Shown in pieces: positions 1 through 6,809 of a DNA stretch of 64,000 nt; the first letter of the stretch is position 1; the number at the start of each line of letters is the position of its first letter. Location of the stretch: NCBI GenBank assembly GCA_947632025.1, contig CANRNN010000007.1:1-64000 (forward strand), read 5' to 3'. Below the pieces are notes generated by a model that saw only the letters and a list, made by a program, of their open reading frames with translations, ran no database searches and had not been told where the DNA came from. The position numbers and the translations under genes were made by a program. The stretch is from an uncultured Clostridia bacterium. Lineage in GTDB: Bacteria; Bacillota; Clostridia; Oscillospirales; Ruminococcaceae.

Positions 1-126
1 TGATTTTGAAGAATTGTTTGCCTTATTCCTGCTGGACTATGTTGCTATCATGAGACTGTTCGTTTGCGTGGGGTATTTTTTGGTAGCATGGTTTCTGTCC
101 GTTGTTTCGGCAAGTTTGATGCTTCC

Positions 127-300
127 ACATAGGTCTTAGGGTGTCCCTAACAAGGTATTTGTATGACTGTCCGTTTGTAGACAACATAATACCTTACGCC
201 CGTGTTCCACAGGGGCATCCCGTGATTGTTGATTATTTCTACCACGAGGAAATCCGATGATCTGACAATTGTGACCGCCGTGAAAAGAGCGGTAAATTAG
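127..300 (+). ncRNA. Structured non-coding stretch, possible mobile-element guide RNA
   Basis: There is no convincing reading frame in the first 499 bases, but this stretch folds well. I see a 6-bp hairpin TTAGGG-TGT-CCCTAA (136-150), an 8-bp perfect helix AAGGTATT/AATACCTT (152-159 with 188-195) enclosing a TGTC/GACA hairpin, a GC hairpin around 198-222, and a terminal ACCGC/GCGGT hairpin (274-293). The position beside an IS200/IS605-type element and the compact multi-helix layout recall the HEARO/omega RNAs that accompany IscB. No iscB or tnpB reading frame follows it. The family assignment is a guess; the helices are seen directly. Confidence 0.35.
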
Positions 301-324
301 AAATCTTGTAATAAAAGCATCAAA

Positions 325-366
325 AAGCTCCTCACCTCCGATGCGGAAGTGAGGAGCTTCTTTTGT
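325..366 (+). terminator. Intrinsic terminator-like hairpin
   Basis: An 11-bp perfect stem, AAGCTCCTCAC at 325-335 with GTGAGGAGCTT at 349-359, is followed by a short T-rich run (CTTTTGT). It would end any transcript reading rightward through 1-324 and separates it from the IS element. Confidence 0.6.
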
Positions 367-434
367 CGCTTCAGCACAAAGGAACCACCGCTTGAAGCGG
401 TGGGATAAAAATCTTTAGATTAAAGCAAAAAAAG

Positions 435-494
435 ATCCTCCTATGATATAATAGGTGTAGGTTTGGCGACCACATCTAAGAAACAAAGGAGGAT
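435..494 (+). promoter_or_regulatory. Stem that hides the tnpA ribosome site
   Basis: ATCCTCCT at 435-442 is the perfect complement of AGGAGGAT at 487-494, which is the Shine-Dalgarno site of tnpA. A TATAAT lies between them at 447-452, so only transcripts entering from upstream would contain both arms and be silenced. Such sequestration of the tnpA ribosome site is known for IS200. Confidence 0.5.
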
Positions 495-499
495 GTCAA

Positions 500-988
500 A
501 TGATTGACAATCATAGTTTATCACATTCAAAGTGGAATTGCAAGTACCATATAGTGTTTGCACCAAAATATCGTAGGCAAGTAATATATGGACAGCTAAA
601 AGCGGACATAGGGAAAATCTTGCGGCAGTTATGTGAGCAGAAGAAAGTAAACATAATAGAAGCAGAAGCGTGTCCGGACCATATACATATGTTGGTAGAA
701 ATACCGCCGAACATAAGTGTAGCAAGTTTTATGGGATACCTGAAAGGAAAAAGTTCGTTGATGATATTTGACAGACATGCGAATTTGAAGTACAAGTATG
801 GAAACCGACACTTTTGTGTGTACGCATTATTTGCCTGCGGCGAATAACGCTGGTGCTATGTAGACACGGTTGGAAAGAATAAAAAAGCGATAGAAGAGTA
901 TATACGCAATCAACTAGCAGAAGACATAGCAAATGACCAATTAACGTTGAAAGAGTATATAGACCCGTTTACGGGTAGCAAGAACTAA
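500..988 (+). pseudogene. tnpA: IS200/IS605 Y1 transposase TnpA, interrupted
   Basis: TnpA is an HUH-family single-strand transposase of about 150 residues. The first 115 codons are intact from an ATG with AAAGGAGG upstream and include the metal-binding HUH motif in CPDHIHMLVEIPP. A TAA at 845-847 then stops the frame. The same frame continues past it through YVDTVGKNKKAIEEYIRN to a stop at 986-988. The catalytic tyrosine in EEYIRNQ (codon at 899-901) lies downstream of the stop, so the truncated product cannot cut DNA. The stop sits inside a 27-base (9-codon) hairpin at 824-850. Removing it would leave an open 153-codon frame of normal family length. Confidence 0.9.
824..850. repeat. 27-base triloop hairpin inside tnpA
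   Basis: GCATTATTTGCC, loop TGC, GGCGAATAACGC: a 12-bp stem with one A-C mismatch and one G-T pair, closed by a three-base loop. It carries the premature TAA of tnpA and is in frame (nine codons). It resembles the other small-loop hairpins in this window in shape, not in sequence. Confidence 0.7.
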
Positions 989-998
989 GAGTCAAAAA

Positions 999-1020
999 AG
1001 CAGCTGCTTAAGCGGCTGCT
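999..1020. terminator. Palindrome after tnpA
   Basis: AGCAGCTGCTT followed directly by AAGCGGCTGCT forms an inverted repeat with one mismatch, ten bases after the tnpA stop. It may end the tnpA transcript or belong to the IS right end. No good T-run follows it. Confidence 0.4.
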
Positions 1021-1052
1021 TGTGAATGAGATGCGGTTGCCAGACCATTCAA

Positions 1053-1122
1053 TGCGCCTTCAGGCGCAAGCCGGTACCAGGCGCTTGAAGCGCCAGAGCA
1101 AACCACGCGTTTCACGCGTGGT
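1053..1122. repeat. Cluster of three small-loop hairpins
   Basis: Three short perfect palindromes stand in a row: TGCGCCT-TC-AGGCGCA (1053-1068), GGCGCT-TGA-AGCGCC (1080-1094) and ACCACGCGT-TTC-ACGCGTGGT (1102-1122). The second shares its core with the palindrome at 385-403 and probably marks the IS right end. The third lies ten bases from the tRNA 3' end and could act as the tRNA terminator on the minus strand. Confidence 0.7.
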
Positions 1123-1131
1123 TTTGATTTT

Positions 1132-1207
1132 TGGAGCTGGTGAACGGACTCGAACCCCCGACCTGCGCATTACGAATGCGCTGCTCTACCGACTGAGCTA
1201 CACCAGC
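1132..1207 (-). tRNA. tRNA-Thr (anticodon CGT), weak T-arm
   Basis: Read on the minus strand this gives a 76-base tRNA with CCA encoded. The acceptor GCTGGTG/CACCAGC pairs fully, the D-arm GCTC/GAGC is normal, and the anticodon stem GCGCA/TGCGC closes the loop TTCGTAA with anticodon CGT, so it reads ACG. The T-loop TTCGAGT is normal, but the T-stem GGGGG opposite CCGTT has a G-G clash and two G-T pairs. Function is therefore less certain than identity. A tRNA-Thr with anticodon TGT elsewhere could cover the same codon. A decayed tandem copy follows at 1328-1398. Confidence 0.85.
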
Positions 1208-1327
1208 ATATTAAATTGTTTGGCAACCAAAACTGCCATTTGGTAACGCCGAATAAAAACCTGTGTTGCTAACTGTAATAATCTACAAGACCGCGAACCG
1301 CTGCCGTATCTCCTTATTAGTAGCACA

Positions 1328-1398
1328 CGACCTGCGCATTACGAATGCGCTAGGGATTTGCGAAGCATATCCCGTCTACACGACTGAGCTACACCAGC
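1328..1398 (-). pseudogene. Decayed tandem copy of tRNA-Thr
   Basis: This repeats the anticodon arm, D-arm and 5' acceptor strand of the tRNA-Thr at 1132-1207 and the bases beyond it (ATATTAAATTGTTT). The T-arm and 3' acceptor strand are gone. A 21-base hairpin (1353-1373) is inserted between the anticodon arm and D-arm. It cannot fold as a tRNA. Confidence 0.8.
1353..1373. repeat. 21-base triloop hairpin in tRNA-Thr copy
   Basis: GGGATTTGC, loop GAA, GCATATCCC: a 9-bp stem with one T-T mismatch. It closely resembles hairpin GGATTTGC-AAA-GCAAATCC at 58746-58764 and interrupts the tRNA-derived sequence. Confidence 0.65.
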
Positions 1399-1528
1399 AT
1401 ATTAAATTGTTTCGACAGCCAAAGTTGTCATTCGGAACGCTGAACAGATTGTTCATCATACTCCTGCCACCGGACTGTTAATAATTTACAGGAAATTGAG
1501 TATTTTTTGTGAAAAATGTAAAATCCCC

Positions 1529-1557
1529 TTGAAAATAAAATCGAAATATGTTATAAT
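1529..1557 (+). promoter_or_regulatory. Sigma-A promoter for the SipW-like/ComEA operon
   Basis: TTGAAA at 1529-1534, a 17-base spacer, and TATAAT at 1552-1557 with a TGT just before it (extended -10). The leader is about 75 bases long. Confidence 0.85.
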
Positions 1558-1637
1558 CTATATTAGGATTTTATCAACGACTATTATATTATAATACATT
1601 TTTTTATTTTTGTCAAGTACCAAAAGGGGGTTTTTTT

Positions 1638-2807
1638 ATAAATTTCCGAAAAAAATTTTTGCGCGGACTGGGATACGGATTTTGCGCTTTGCTTGTAATA
1701 TTGTGCATTATTTTGATCCTTGCGGCTGCCGCTTTCGGCTCAAGAAACACTGTAAGTACTTTCGGAGCCAATATTTACCTCGTTCAGACTGACGGAATAG
1801 AGGGCGCTCCGAAAGGAAGCGCGGTATTTGTGACTAAGGTTTCCGCATACGACCTCAGCGAAAAATACGGAAAGCTTGTACTTTACGCCAATGACGACGA
1901 ACAAAACAGCTGCTCTCTCGGTTATGTCCGGAACGTTTATGTGGTTGACGGAATTTATTATCTTACCGTTTCAGAGTCAGAGAATTCCGTATCTGCTGAA
2001 ATTCCCGAAACACGTCTGATAGGATTGGCAGATAAGGCTTCAGTGCCTTTGGGGGCAATTATCGGATTTATCAAGACTCCGTTTGGAGTTTTCTGTATGG
2101 CTGTACTTCCTTGTATCGCCCTTATTTTGTTTGATGTAATAAGAGCCGCTGCTGCAAAGCTCCCAGACCCTGAGGTCGAACCGCAGCTTAAAAACCGTGC
2201 CGACGAGGAACGTATTTCTCCCGTGAATATTGCGGTAAAAAGCGACGGGAAAGCGGTTTACTCCAGAAAAATGCCCGAAAAAGCGAACAATACAAACGGC
2301 GTTTTGTATAATTATTCAGTGAAATCCCAAAAAGCAGAACGACCGATCATTCCGCTCACCAATAAAACGGAACCGCCCGTTGCCGAACAGAAAAAGCGAG
2401 TAAATCCCGTGTCTGTTCAAACGGATAACGAAAAACACGAAACAGCAAAAACTCCCGAAAATGTCGGCATTTCACGTTATATCAAAAACAACGAGCCTGC
2501 GGAAAATGAAAAAACAAAGACCGCAGAGATTCCTCAGATCTCCAAAAAAAATACAAGCGACGCGTTCTTTACACAGACAAACGTTTCATCTATCGGAGGA
2601 CGCGGACAAGCTCCACAAATAGGACGGCAGATCCCGCATAAAACTTCTGAGGAAAATCCGCTTCAGAAAACTTCCGGGAAACGCAGCTCCAGTATTCTCG
2701 CTTCCAAACGTGTCGACGACCTTATTGCCGACGATGATGACACACGCGATAAAAATCGTATCAATGACAACGTTATTGATGACATTATTGCGGGACTGAA
2801 AAAATAA
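1638..2807 (+). CDS. Degenerate SipW-like signal peptidase homologue, membrane protein
   Basis: The N-terminal half has the layout of an archaeal/SipW-type signal peptidase I. It has one membrane segment (about residues 13-36), a beta-domain with KGSAVFVTKVSAYDL (compare the family's GD-x-V-x-V-x-K-V), and a second membrane segment opening with VPLGAIIGFIKTPFG. The catalytic Ser of the family's GSMEP motif and the following His/Lys are absent, so it is probably not a peptidase. The C-terminal 190 residues are a charged, disordered-looking cytoplasmic tail. AAAGGGGG at 1623-1630 points to an ATA start at 1638; the first conventional start, TTG at 1659, is too far away and cuts the basic N-terminus. 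It is followed by comEA with a 1-base gap. Confidence 0.7.
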   Translation: MNFRKKFLRGLGYGFCALLVILCIILILAAAAFGSRNTVSTFGANIYLVQTDGIEGAPKGSAVFVTKVSAYDLSEKYGKLVLYANDDEQNSCSLGYVRNVYVVDGIYYLTVSESENSVSAEIPETRLIGLADKASVPLGAIIGFIKTPFGVFCMAVLPCIALILFDVIRAAAAKLPDPEVEPQLKNRADEERISPVNIAVKSDGKAVYSRKMPEKANNTNGVLYNYSVKSQKAERPIIPLTNKTEPPVAEQKKRVNPVSVQTDNEKHETAKTPENVGISRYIKNNEPAENEKTKTAEIPQISKKNTSDAFFTQTNVSSIGGRGQAPQIGRQIPHKTSEENPLQKTSGKRSSSILASKRVDDLIADDDDTRDKNRINDNVIDDIIAGLKK

Positions 2808-2808
2808 A

Positions 2809-3342
2809 ATGAAAAAGAAAATACCATTTTTTCAGATTTTTAGATATGGAATGATAATAATCATATTGTTAGCAACGTTTAATGTCTATATGAAAAACTT
2901 CTTTCCTTATAGAAATGATGATCATATAATTTATCACGTTGCTAACAGTGATTATGAGTATGATGAAGATTCCTCTCCCGAAAACATATCGGAGGATAAC
3001 GACACTGTAATTTCTTCGGAAAACACTTCTGACAAAACAACAAGTGCTTCGGAGATCTCAACCGAAAGCAGCGTTGAGCCTAAACCTTATGAAGAGTTTT
3101 TGCATTCTTCAAGCTTTATAAGCTTCACGAACCCGATACCTGACGAAAGATACAGAATAAACATCAATACGGCGTCAGCTTTTGAGCTTACAACTCTCAA
3201 AGGAATAGGAGATGTGAAAGCCAGAGCCATAATTGAATACCGTGAAAAGAACGGAGATTTTGAAAGTGTTGAAGATCTTACCAAAGTCAAGGGTATAGGC
3301 GAGAAAACTCTGGAAGCAATAATTAACGATATCACGGTTTAG
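2809..3342 (+). CDS. ComEA-like helix-hairpin-helix DNA-binding membrane protein
   Basis: ComEA proteins bind incoming double-stranded DNA at the cell surface during natural transformation. The protein is 177 residues: one N-terminal membrane anchor (about 9-30), a long Ser/Thr/Glu-rich linker, and a C-terminal tandem helix-hairpin-helix domain of about 62 residues. That domain opens with ININTASAFELTTLKGIG and repeats the G-I-G hairpin in VKGIGEKTLEAI. The SLBB domain common in Bacillus ComEA is not visible. It starts one base after the preceding stop. No comEB or comEC lies nearby, so a role in uptake is an inference from the domain. Confidence 0.8.
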   Translation: MKKKIPFFQIFRYGMIIIILLATFNVYMKNFFPYRNDDHIIYHVANSDYEYDEDSSPENISEDNDTVISSENTSDKTTSASEISTESSVEPKPYEEFLHSSSFISFTNPIPDERYRININTASAFELTTLKGIGDVKARAIIEYREKNGDFESVEDLTKVKGIGEKTLEAIINDITV

Positions 3343-3363
3343 AAAAATCTAATAAAAAAGAAA

Positions 3364-3397
3364 ACGGAACGCTTGAAAAAAGCGCTCCGTTTTTTTG
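3364..3397. terminator. Bidirectional terminator after comEA-like gene
   Basis: ACGGAACGCT (3364-3373) pairs with AGCGCTCCGT (3381-3390) with one mismatch, followed by seven T. The other side is A-rich, so it also serves the convergent minus-strand gene ending at 3412. Confidence 0.85.
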
Positions 3398-3411
3398 CCG
3401 CCGATCCCCAA

Positions 3412-3696
3412 TCAGGTCGTACCGAAAATAGCTTCCATAAGCCAGATATGCGCCGCGTCAAGAGCCTGATAAAAACCCGTGAATTCTCCCTTGCGCTCTT
3501 TGTTGGCAGAATTGCTGTTATTCTTTCCGAGAAGCTGCACCATTATCTTGTTGGGGACTTGCTTTTCACCAACGGTCTTATAATCCTTGATGGTAAGTCT
3601 GGTAGCAATCCCGTCGCCGCAGCAGCCATAGTAGAGAAGATTTTCGCTCCTTATAAGCGGGAATCCCCTGTAGTAAAAAAGTTTGTTTTCCGACAT
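3412..3696 (-). CDS. Conserved-looking small protein of unknown function
   Basis: A 94-residue soluble protein that I do not recognise. It begins MSENKLFYYRGFPLIRSEN, contains a GCCGDG turn and a mixed basic/acidic middle, and has no signal peptide or membrane segment. A strong GGAGG lies 7 bases before the ATG, which supports real translation. It is the last gene of the long minus-strand block, 63 bases after the DUF4340 gene, and ends just before a terminator. Its location suggests a link to the Gld-type ABC system, but nothing in the sequence shows one. Confidence 0.7.
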   Translation of the reverse strand: MSENKLFYYRGFPLIRSENLLYYGCCGDGIATRLTIKDYKTVGEKQVPNKIMVQLLGKNNSNSANKERKGEFTGFYQALDAAHIWLMEAIFGTT

Positions 3697-3759
3697 ATTA
3701 TTATCCTCCGTTTCCCTGTGCCCTCTTTTTTCTCCCGCGAATCACAGGATATCCGCGGG

Positions 3760-5196
3760 TCATTCCCTACCGAGAGCCTTTACGCTCTCAACAAGGTCGT
3801 TTACTGTTATTTCGCCGACCTTGAAAATTGTTTTGCCATTAAAGTTTACCGCATATTTTCTGCCGTCGAAAGAGTTGAACGACAACGTATCGGAGCTTCC
3901 TCCGTAAATCGCGGTACAATCGCTTTTATAGTTGAACCGCACAGTCAGTACGGGAGCGCCGTCCGTCTGAGTTAAATAAAGCTCTTCGCCGAAAGAGCCG
4001 GTCAATTTCGTGTAAAGCTCCTTGAATTCCGCAGACGGGATCTCCCTTCCGTTCATATAGAAGAGTTTACTTTCATCGTCAATCGTGAATCTCAGCTCCT
4101 CTTCCGGAAGAATTACGTCAATGCTCTCACAATGATAAATATAAGCGCCTACAGGGCGTTTTGAAATAACCGTGAAAAGATTAAAACCGACCCACGGAGC
4201 GCGGCTTTCGGCAATTGAAAATATGCCGTCTGTGCCGCTTAGAGCCGCGTAATAGCCGTCGCCGCACTTATTTCCGATAAGAAGCTCCGACTCCTTGCCG
4301 TTATACTTATAAGAAACTCTCACGGCGGGATCGTCAAGTCCACAGGCTGCGAGATTCTCATCGGATTTTTCCAAGAACTCACACGCATTCATCATCAATC
4401 CGCAAAGCCCGCTGTAAAGCTTTCCCCCGCTTTCCGAGTCCAGCTCGATCGAAAAAGGACTTTTCAGCCGATAGGAATTTTTAAGCACCGTATCATCAAT
4501 ATCTTTTCTTGCTTCTATAAGCTCAAGCTCGACAGGCTCGGTATTATCCCGACTTTCGATCTTAATATATTCCGGATAGCCTGTGTCCTCATTATATGCC
4601 TCCGTAAGGATAAGCTCCGCGAACGAACGAGCGTCATGAAAAGCCTTTTCCACCGCCGAATAATCCACAAGATAAACCGTATTTTGATAGCGGCAGTAGA
4701 CCAGATTATCTTTCAGAGGATTTCGTATTCCCAGATCCACCTCAGTACTAAGACCATCGTCAAAATCAAGCTCAACGACAGCCCTCGGCGAATCAAGTCC
4801 GTATCTTGAAAGGTTTTCCGTACCCTCCTCAACCACGCTTTCCCCGACAAGTCCCGCGAAAGTTTCCACGAAATATTTCAGTTGAAGCTCATCGGGAGCA
4901 ACATTCCCCAATGCGTCTGTTTTCCAGAAGTATTCCTCCTTGCCGTCAGCATTTGTCCGAGAATCGCGAAGTATCTCAAACTCGCCCTCGCTGTTTTTTA
5001 CACAGACCCTCAATGCCGAATCGACAAAATGCTTTGTGATATTTACCCCATCATCCTCGTCCCAGCCAAAATCTATCGGCAGGCTCGACGATGAGTTTTC
5101 TTCCTTCGGAGCGGTAAAAAGCACGACCGCAAGAATGATACCAAGCGCTGCCAGTACTCCCGCTGCGATAAGGACAGACCTCAGCGAACGTCCCAT
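3760..5196 (-). CDS. DUF4340 protein of Gld-type ABC system
   Basis: A 478-residue protein with one N-terminal membrane helix (about residues 6-26) and a large extracellular region of repeated alpha/beta units, as in DUF4340 proteins that accompany GldG. The start is set at the ATG giving MGRSLRSVLIAAGVL, with GGAGG upstream and a TAATG overlap with the gldG-like stop. A longer frame exists but lies inside that gene. Family members are found beside gldA-F-G type transporters in non-gliding bacteria; the substrate is unknown. Confidence 0.8.
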   Translation of the reverse strand: MGRSLRSVLIAAGVLAALGIILAVVLFTAPKEENSSSSLPIDFGWDEDDGVNITKHFVDSALRVCVKNSEGEFEILRDSRTNADGKEEYFWKTDALGNVAPDELQLKYFVETFAGLVGESVVEEGTENLSRYGLDSPRAVVELDFDDGLSTEVDLGIRNPLKDNLVYCRYQNTVYLVDYSAVEKAFHDARSFAELILTEAYNEDTGYPEYIKIESRDNTEPVELELIEARKDIDDTVLKNSYRLKSPFSIELDSESGGKLYSGLCGLMMNACEFLEKSDENLAACGLDDPAVRVSYKYNGKESELLIGNKCGDGYYAALSGTDGIFSIAESRAPWVGFNLFTVISKRPVGAYIYHCESIDVILPEEELRFTIDDESKLFYMNGREIPSAEFKELYTKLTGSFGEELYLTQTDGAPVLTVRFNYKSDCTAIYGGSSDTLSFNSFDGRKYAVNFNGKTIFKVGEITVNDLVESVKALGRE

Positions 5197-6797
5197 TATC
5201 TGTGCCTCCTGCGGACGTATACCGCAATTCCAAGACCGATAACGGCGACAGGAAGCACAATACACAATGTCACCGCAAAAGTGTTGGCGGTTTTTGCGTC
5301 CATTTCAAAATAGACATTTGCTGCGGCTTTGGGGGTAATTGTGATCCCCTCCTCCTTGCCCGAAATGAAATTGAACATATTAACGAACAAGTCGCCGTTG
5401 TTGCCATTGTTGAATGAAAGTAGGTAGCTGCTTGACAGCTGGTCGGATCCGAACACGAAAACTCTGCTTGAAGCGCCGCTGTCAGATTTTTTCTCGGAAA
5501 CAGCTGCGACATTGAAGATACCGCTTTCCGCGGAATTTATGTCAAACTCCCCCTCGAAATCGAACGGGTATAGAAACGCGCCCTCAAACGTCTTTACAAG
5601 CGCTTCGGTATCCGCAGTGGTACCGCTCGTAAACTCGACAGGACGCATATCCGCGCCTATGGTGTACAATCCCGAACCATAAGTCGAAGCTGTAAAATCC
5701 GTATCCTGTATTTGAACGAGATGCGCAAATCTTGTTATCGAAGTTATCATATAAAGGTCGTTTGACTGCCCTATATCGGAATACCCCACCGATAATCCCC
5801 AATCCGCGAGAAAAGAATCAATGTTTGGGGTCTGCGGCTGAGTTACCGCACCGAAATAAAAAACGTTCTTTCCGAATTTTCCCGAATTGTCAAGGAAAGC
5901 TTCAATTTTAGACAGCTGTTCATTATTAAGGTCAATTCTCGGAGCGTGAACCACCAGAATATCAATTGCGGGGTCGATAACGTCCGCTGTGAGAAGATTT
6001 ACATCTTCCACCTCGTAACCGTTTTTGGCAAGGAGATTTTGCAGCGCTGCACTGTCAGTTTCGCCGAATCCCTCCGTGAAAGCCACCCTTACCGGAGAAT
6101 CATTTGTGACGTACAGCATAGCGGAAATCACTTCCTGTTCGGTAAGGTATTCCGCAACGTAGCCGTAGTAGTAATAGTAATACGCTGCTTCCTCTGTCGT
6201 AAGACCGAAATAATCGCTTGGCGAAATAAGCTTATGCCGTCCTGTTTGGGCGCACTCGACAACAAGATAATTTGTATCGGGACTTTCGTCCTTGAATCTG
6301 GAAATGTAATTCGGATCACGGTCTATATTGACATAATCAATAGAAATATGCTCCCCCACGAGGGACATTCTCCGCAATATCTCGCTTACCTGCTTAAAAT
6401 TCCTGTCAAGTACAAAATCCTGCTCGGTATTAAGTACTGTAACAGTAACGTCCTTATCAAGAGTGTTTTTGAGGAAATCCTCGGTTTTAGGGTCAAGTGT
6501 GTAAACGCTGTTCCCCGTGAGATCCGCAGAAGCGTCTATTCTGTCCGATATAAGTGTCACTATAACGTTCACGACCACTATCGACGCTATTATCAGCACC
6601 GTAAAGATAGTCGAATACGCTCGTTTTTTTATTGCGCGTTTGTTTAACTTGCGCTTACGTCTGAACTTCTTTTGCTCCTCTGCGGGAATATTTGTTTCAG
6701 ATTCCGAAACCTGCTCGACTTCGTTATTTGAATTTTCGGTATCATTCAGATCGGAAACATCTGTTTTAATTTCCTTTTCGTAAGTGTTTTTCTTCAC
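5196..6797 (-). CDS. GldG-like auxiliary subunit of ABC exporter
   Basis: A 533-residue protein with a charged cytoplasmic N-terminus, a membrane helix at about 60-82, a large extracellular part of the GldG/ABC_transp_aux type and a C-terminal membrane helix ending in an RRRHR tail. A run of six tyrosines sits near residue 208. It starts at GTG (6795-6797) with GAGGGGG nine bases upstream. It lies between the permease and the DUF4340 gene. In Bacteroidetes GldG works with GldA and GldF in gliding and secretion; here the role is unknown. Confidence 0.8.
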   Translation of the reverse strand: MKKNTYEKEIKTDVSDLNDTENSNNEVEQVSESETNIPAEEQKKFRRKRKLNKRAIKKRAYSTIFTVLIIASIVVVNVIVTLISDRIDASADLTGNSVYTLDPKTEDFLKNTLDKDVTVTVLNTEQDFVLDRNFKQVSEILRRMSLVGEHISIDYVNIDRDPNYISRFKDESPDTNYLVVECAQTGRHKLISPSDYFGLTTEEAAYYYYYYGYVAEYLTEQEVISAMLYVTNDSPVRVAFTEGFGETDSAALQNLLAKNGYEVEDVNLLTADVIDPAIDILVVHAPRIDLNNEQLSKIEAFLDNSGKFGKNVFYFGAVTQPQTPNIDSFLADWGLSVGYSDIGQSNDLYMITSITRFAHLVQIQDTDFTASTYGSGLYTIGADMRPVEFTSGTTADTEALVKTFEGAFLYPFDFEGEFDINSAESGIFNVAAVSEKKSDSGASSRVFVFGSDQLSSSYLLSFNNGNNGDLFVNMFNFISGKEEGITITPKAAANVYFEMDAKTANTFAVTLCIVLPVAVIGLGIAVYVRRRHR

Positions 6798-6809
6798 TCA
6801 AGCACCCCC

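Larger units (their letters stand above)
385..1094 (+). mobile_element. IS200/IS605-type insertion sequence, single tnpA, inactivated
   Basis: The element holds one broken Y1 transposase gene and no tnpB. Its ends are taken from two subterminal palindromes with the same GCTTGAAGC core: CCACCGCT-TGA-AGCGGTGG at 385-403 on the left and GGCGCT-TGA-AGCGCC at 1080-1094 on the right. IS200/IS605 elements have no terminal inverted repeats and use such hairpins as TnpA binding sites, so the exact cleavage sites lie some bases outside and are not resolved here. The right boundary could instead be near 1020. The element lies next to a tRNA gene. Confidence 0.65.
1199..1500. repeat. Diverged tandem duplication of the tRNA-Thr 5' region
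   Basis: The flank of the tRNA (about 1199-1305) and the flank of its decayed copy (about 1390-1500) align along their length: both begin ACACCAGCATATTAAATTGTTT-like and both end near TAATAATYTACA. The copies have drifted by many substitutions. Apart from the tRNA copies, 1208-1528 contains no gene that I can see. Confidence 0.6.

Noticed and set aside
1022-1246. A 74-codon open frame on the plus strand over the tRNA
   Set aside because: It runs through the hairpins and antisense to the tRNA-Thr. No ribosome site; not a gene.
5946-6647. A 233-codon open frame on the plus strand
   Set aside because: Antisense to the gldG-like gene, Cys/Arg/His-rich, no ribosome site. Shadow frame.
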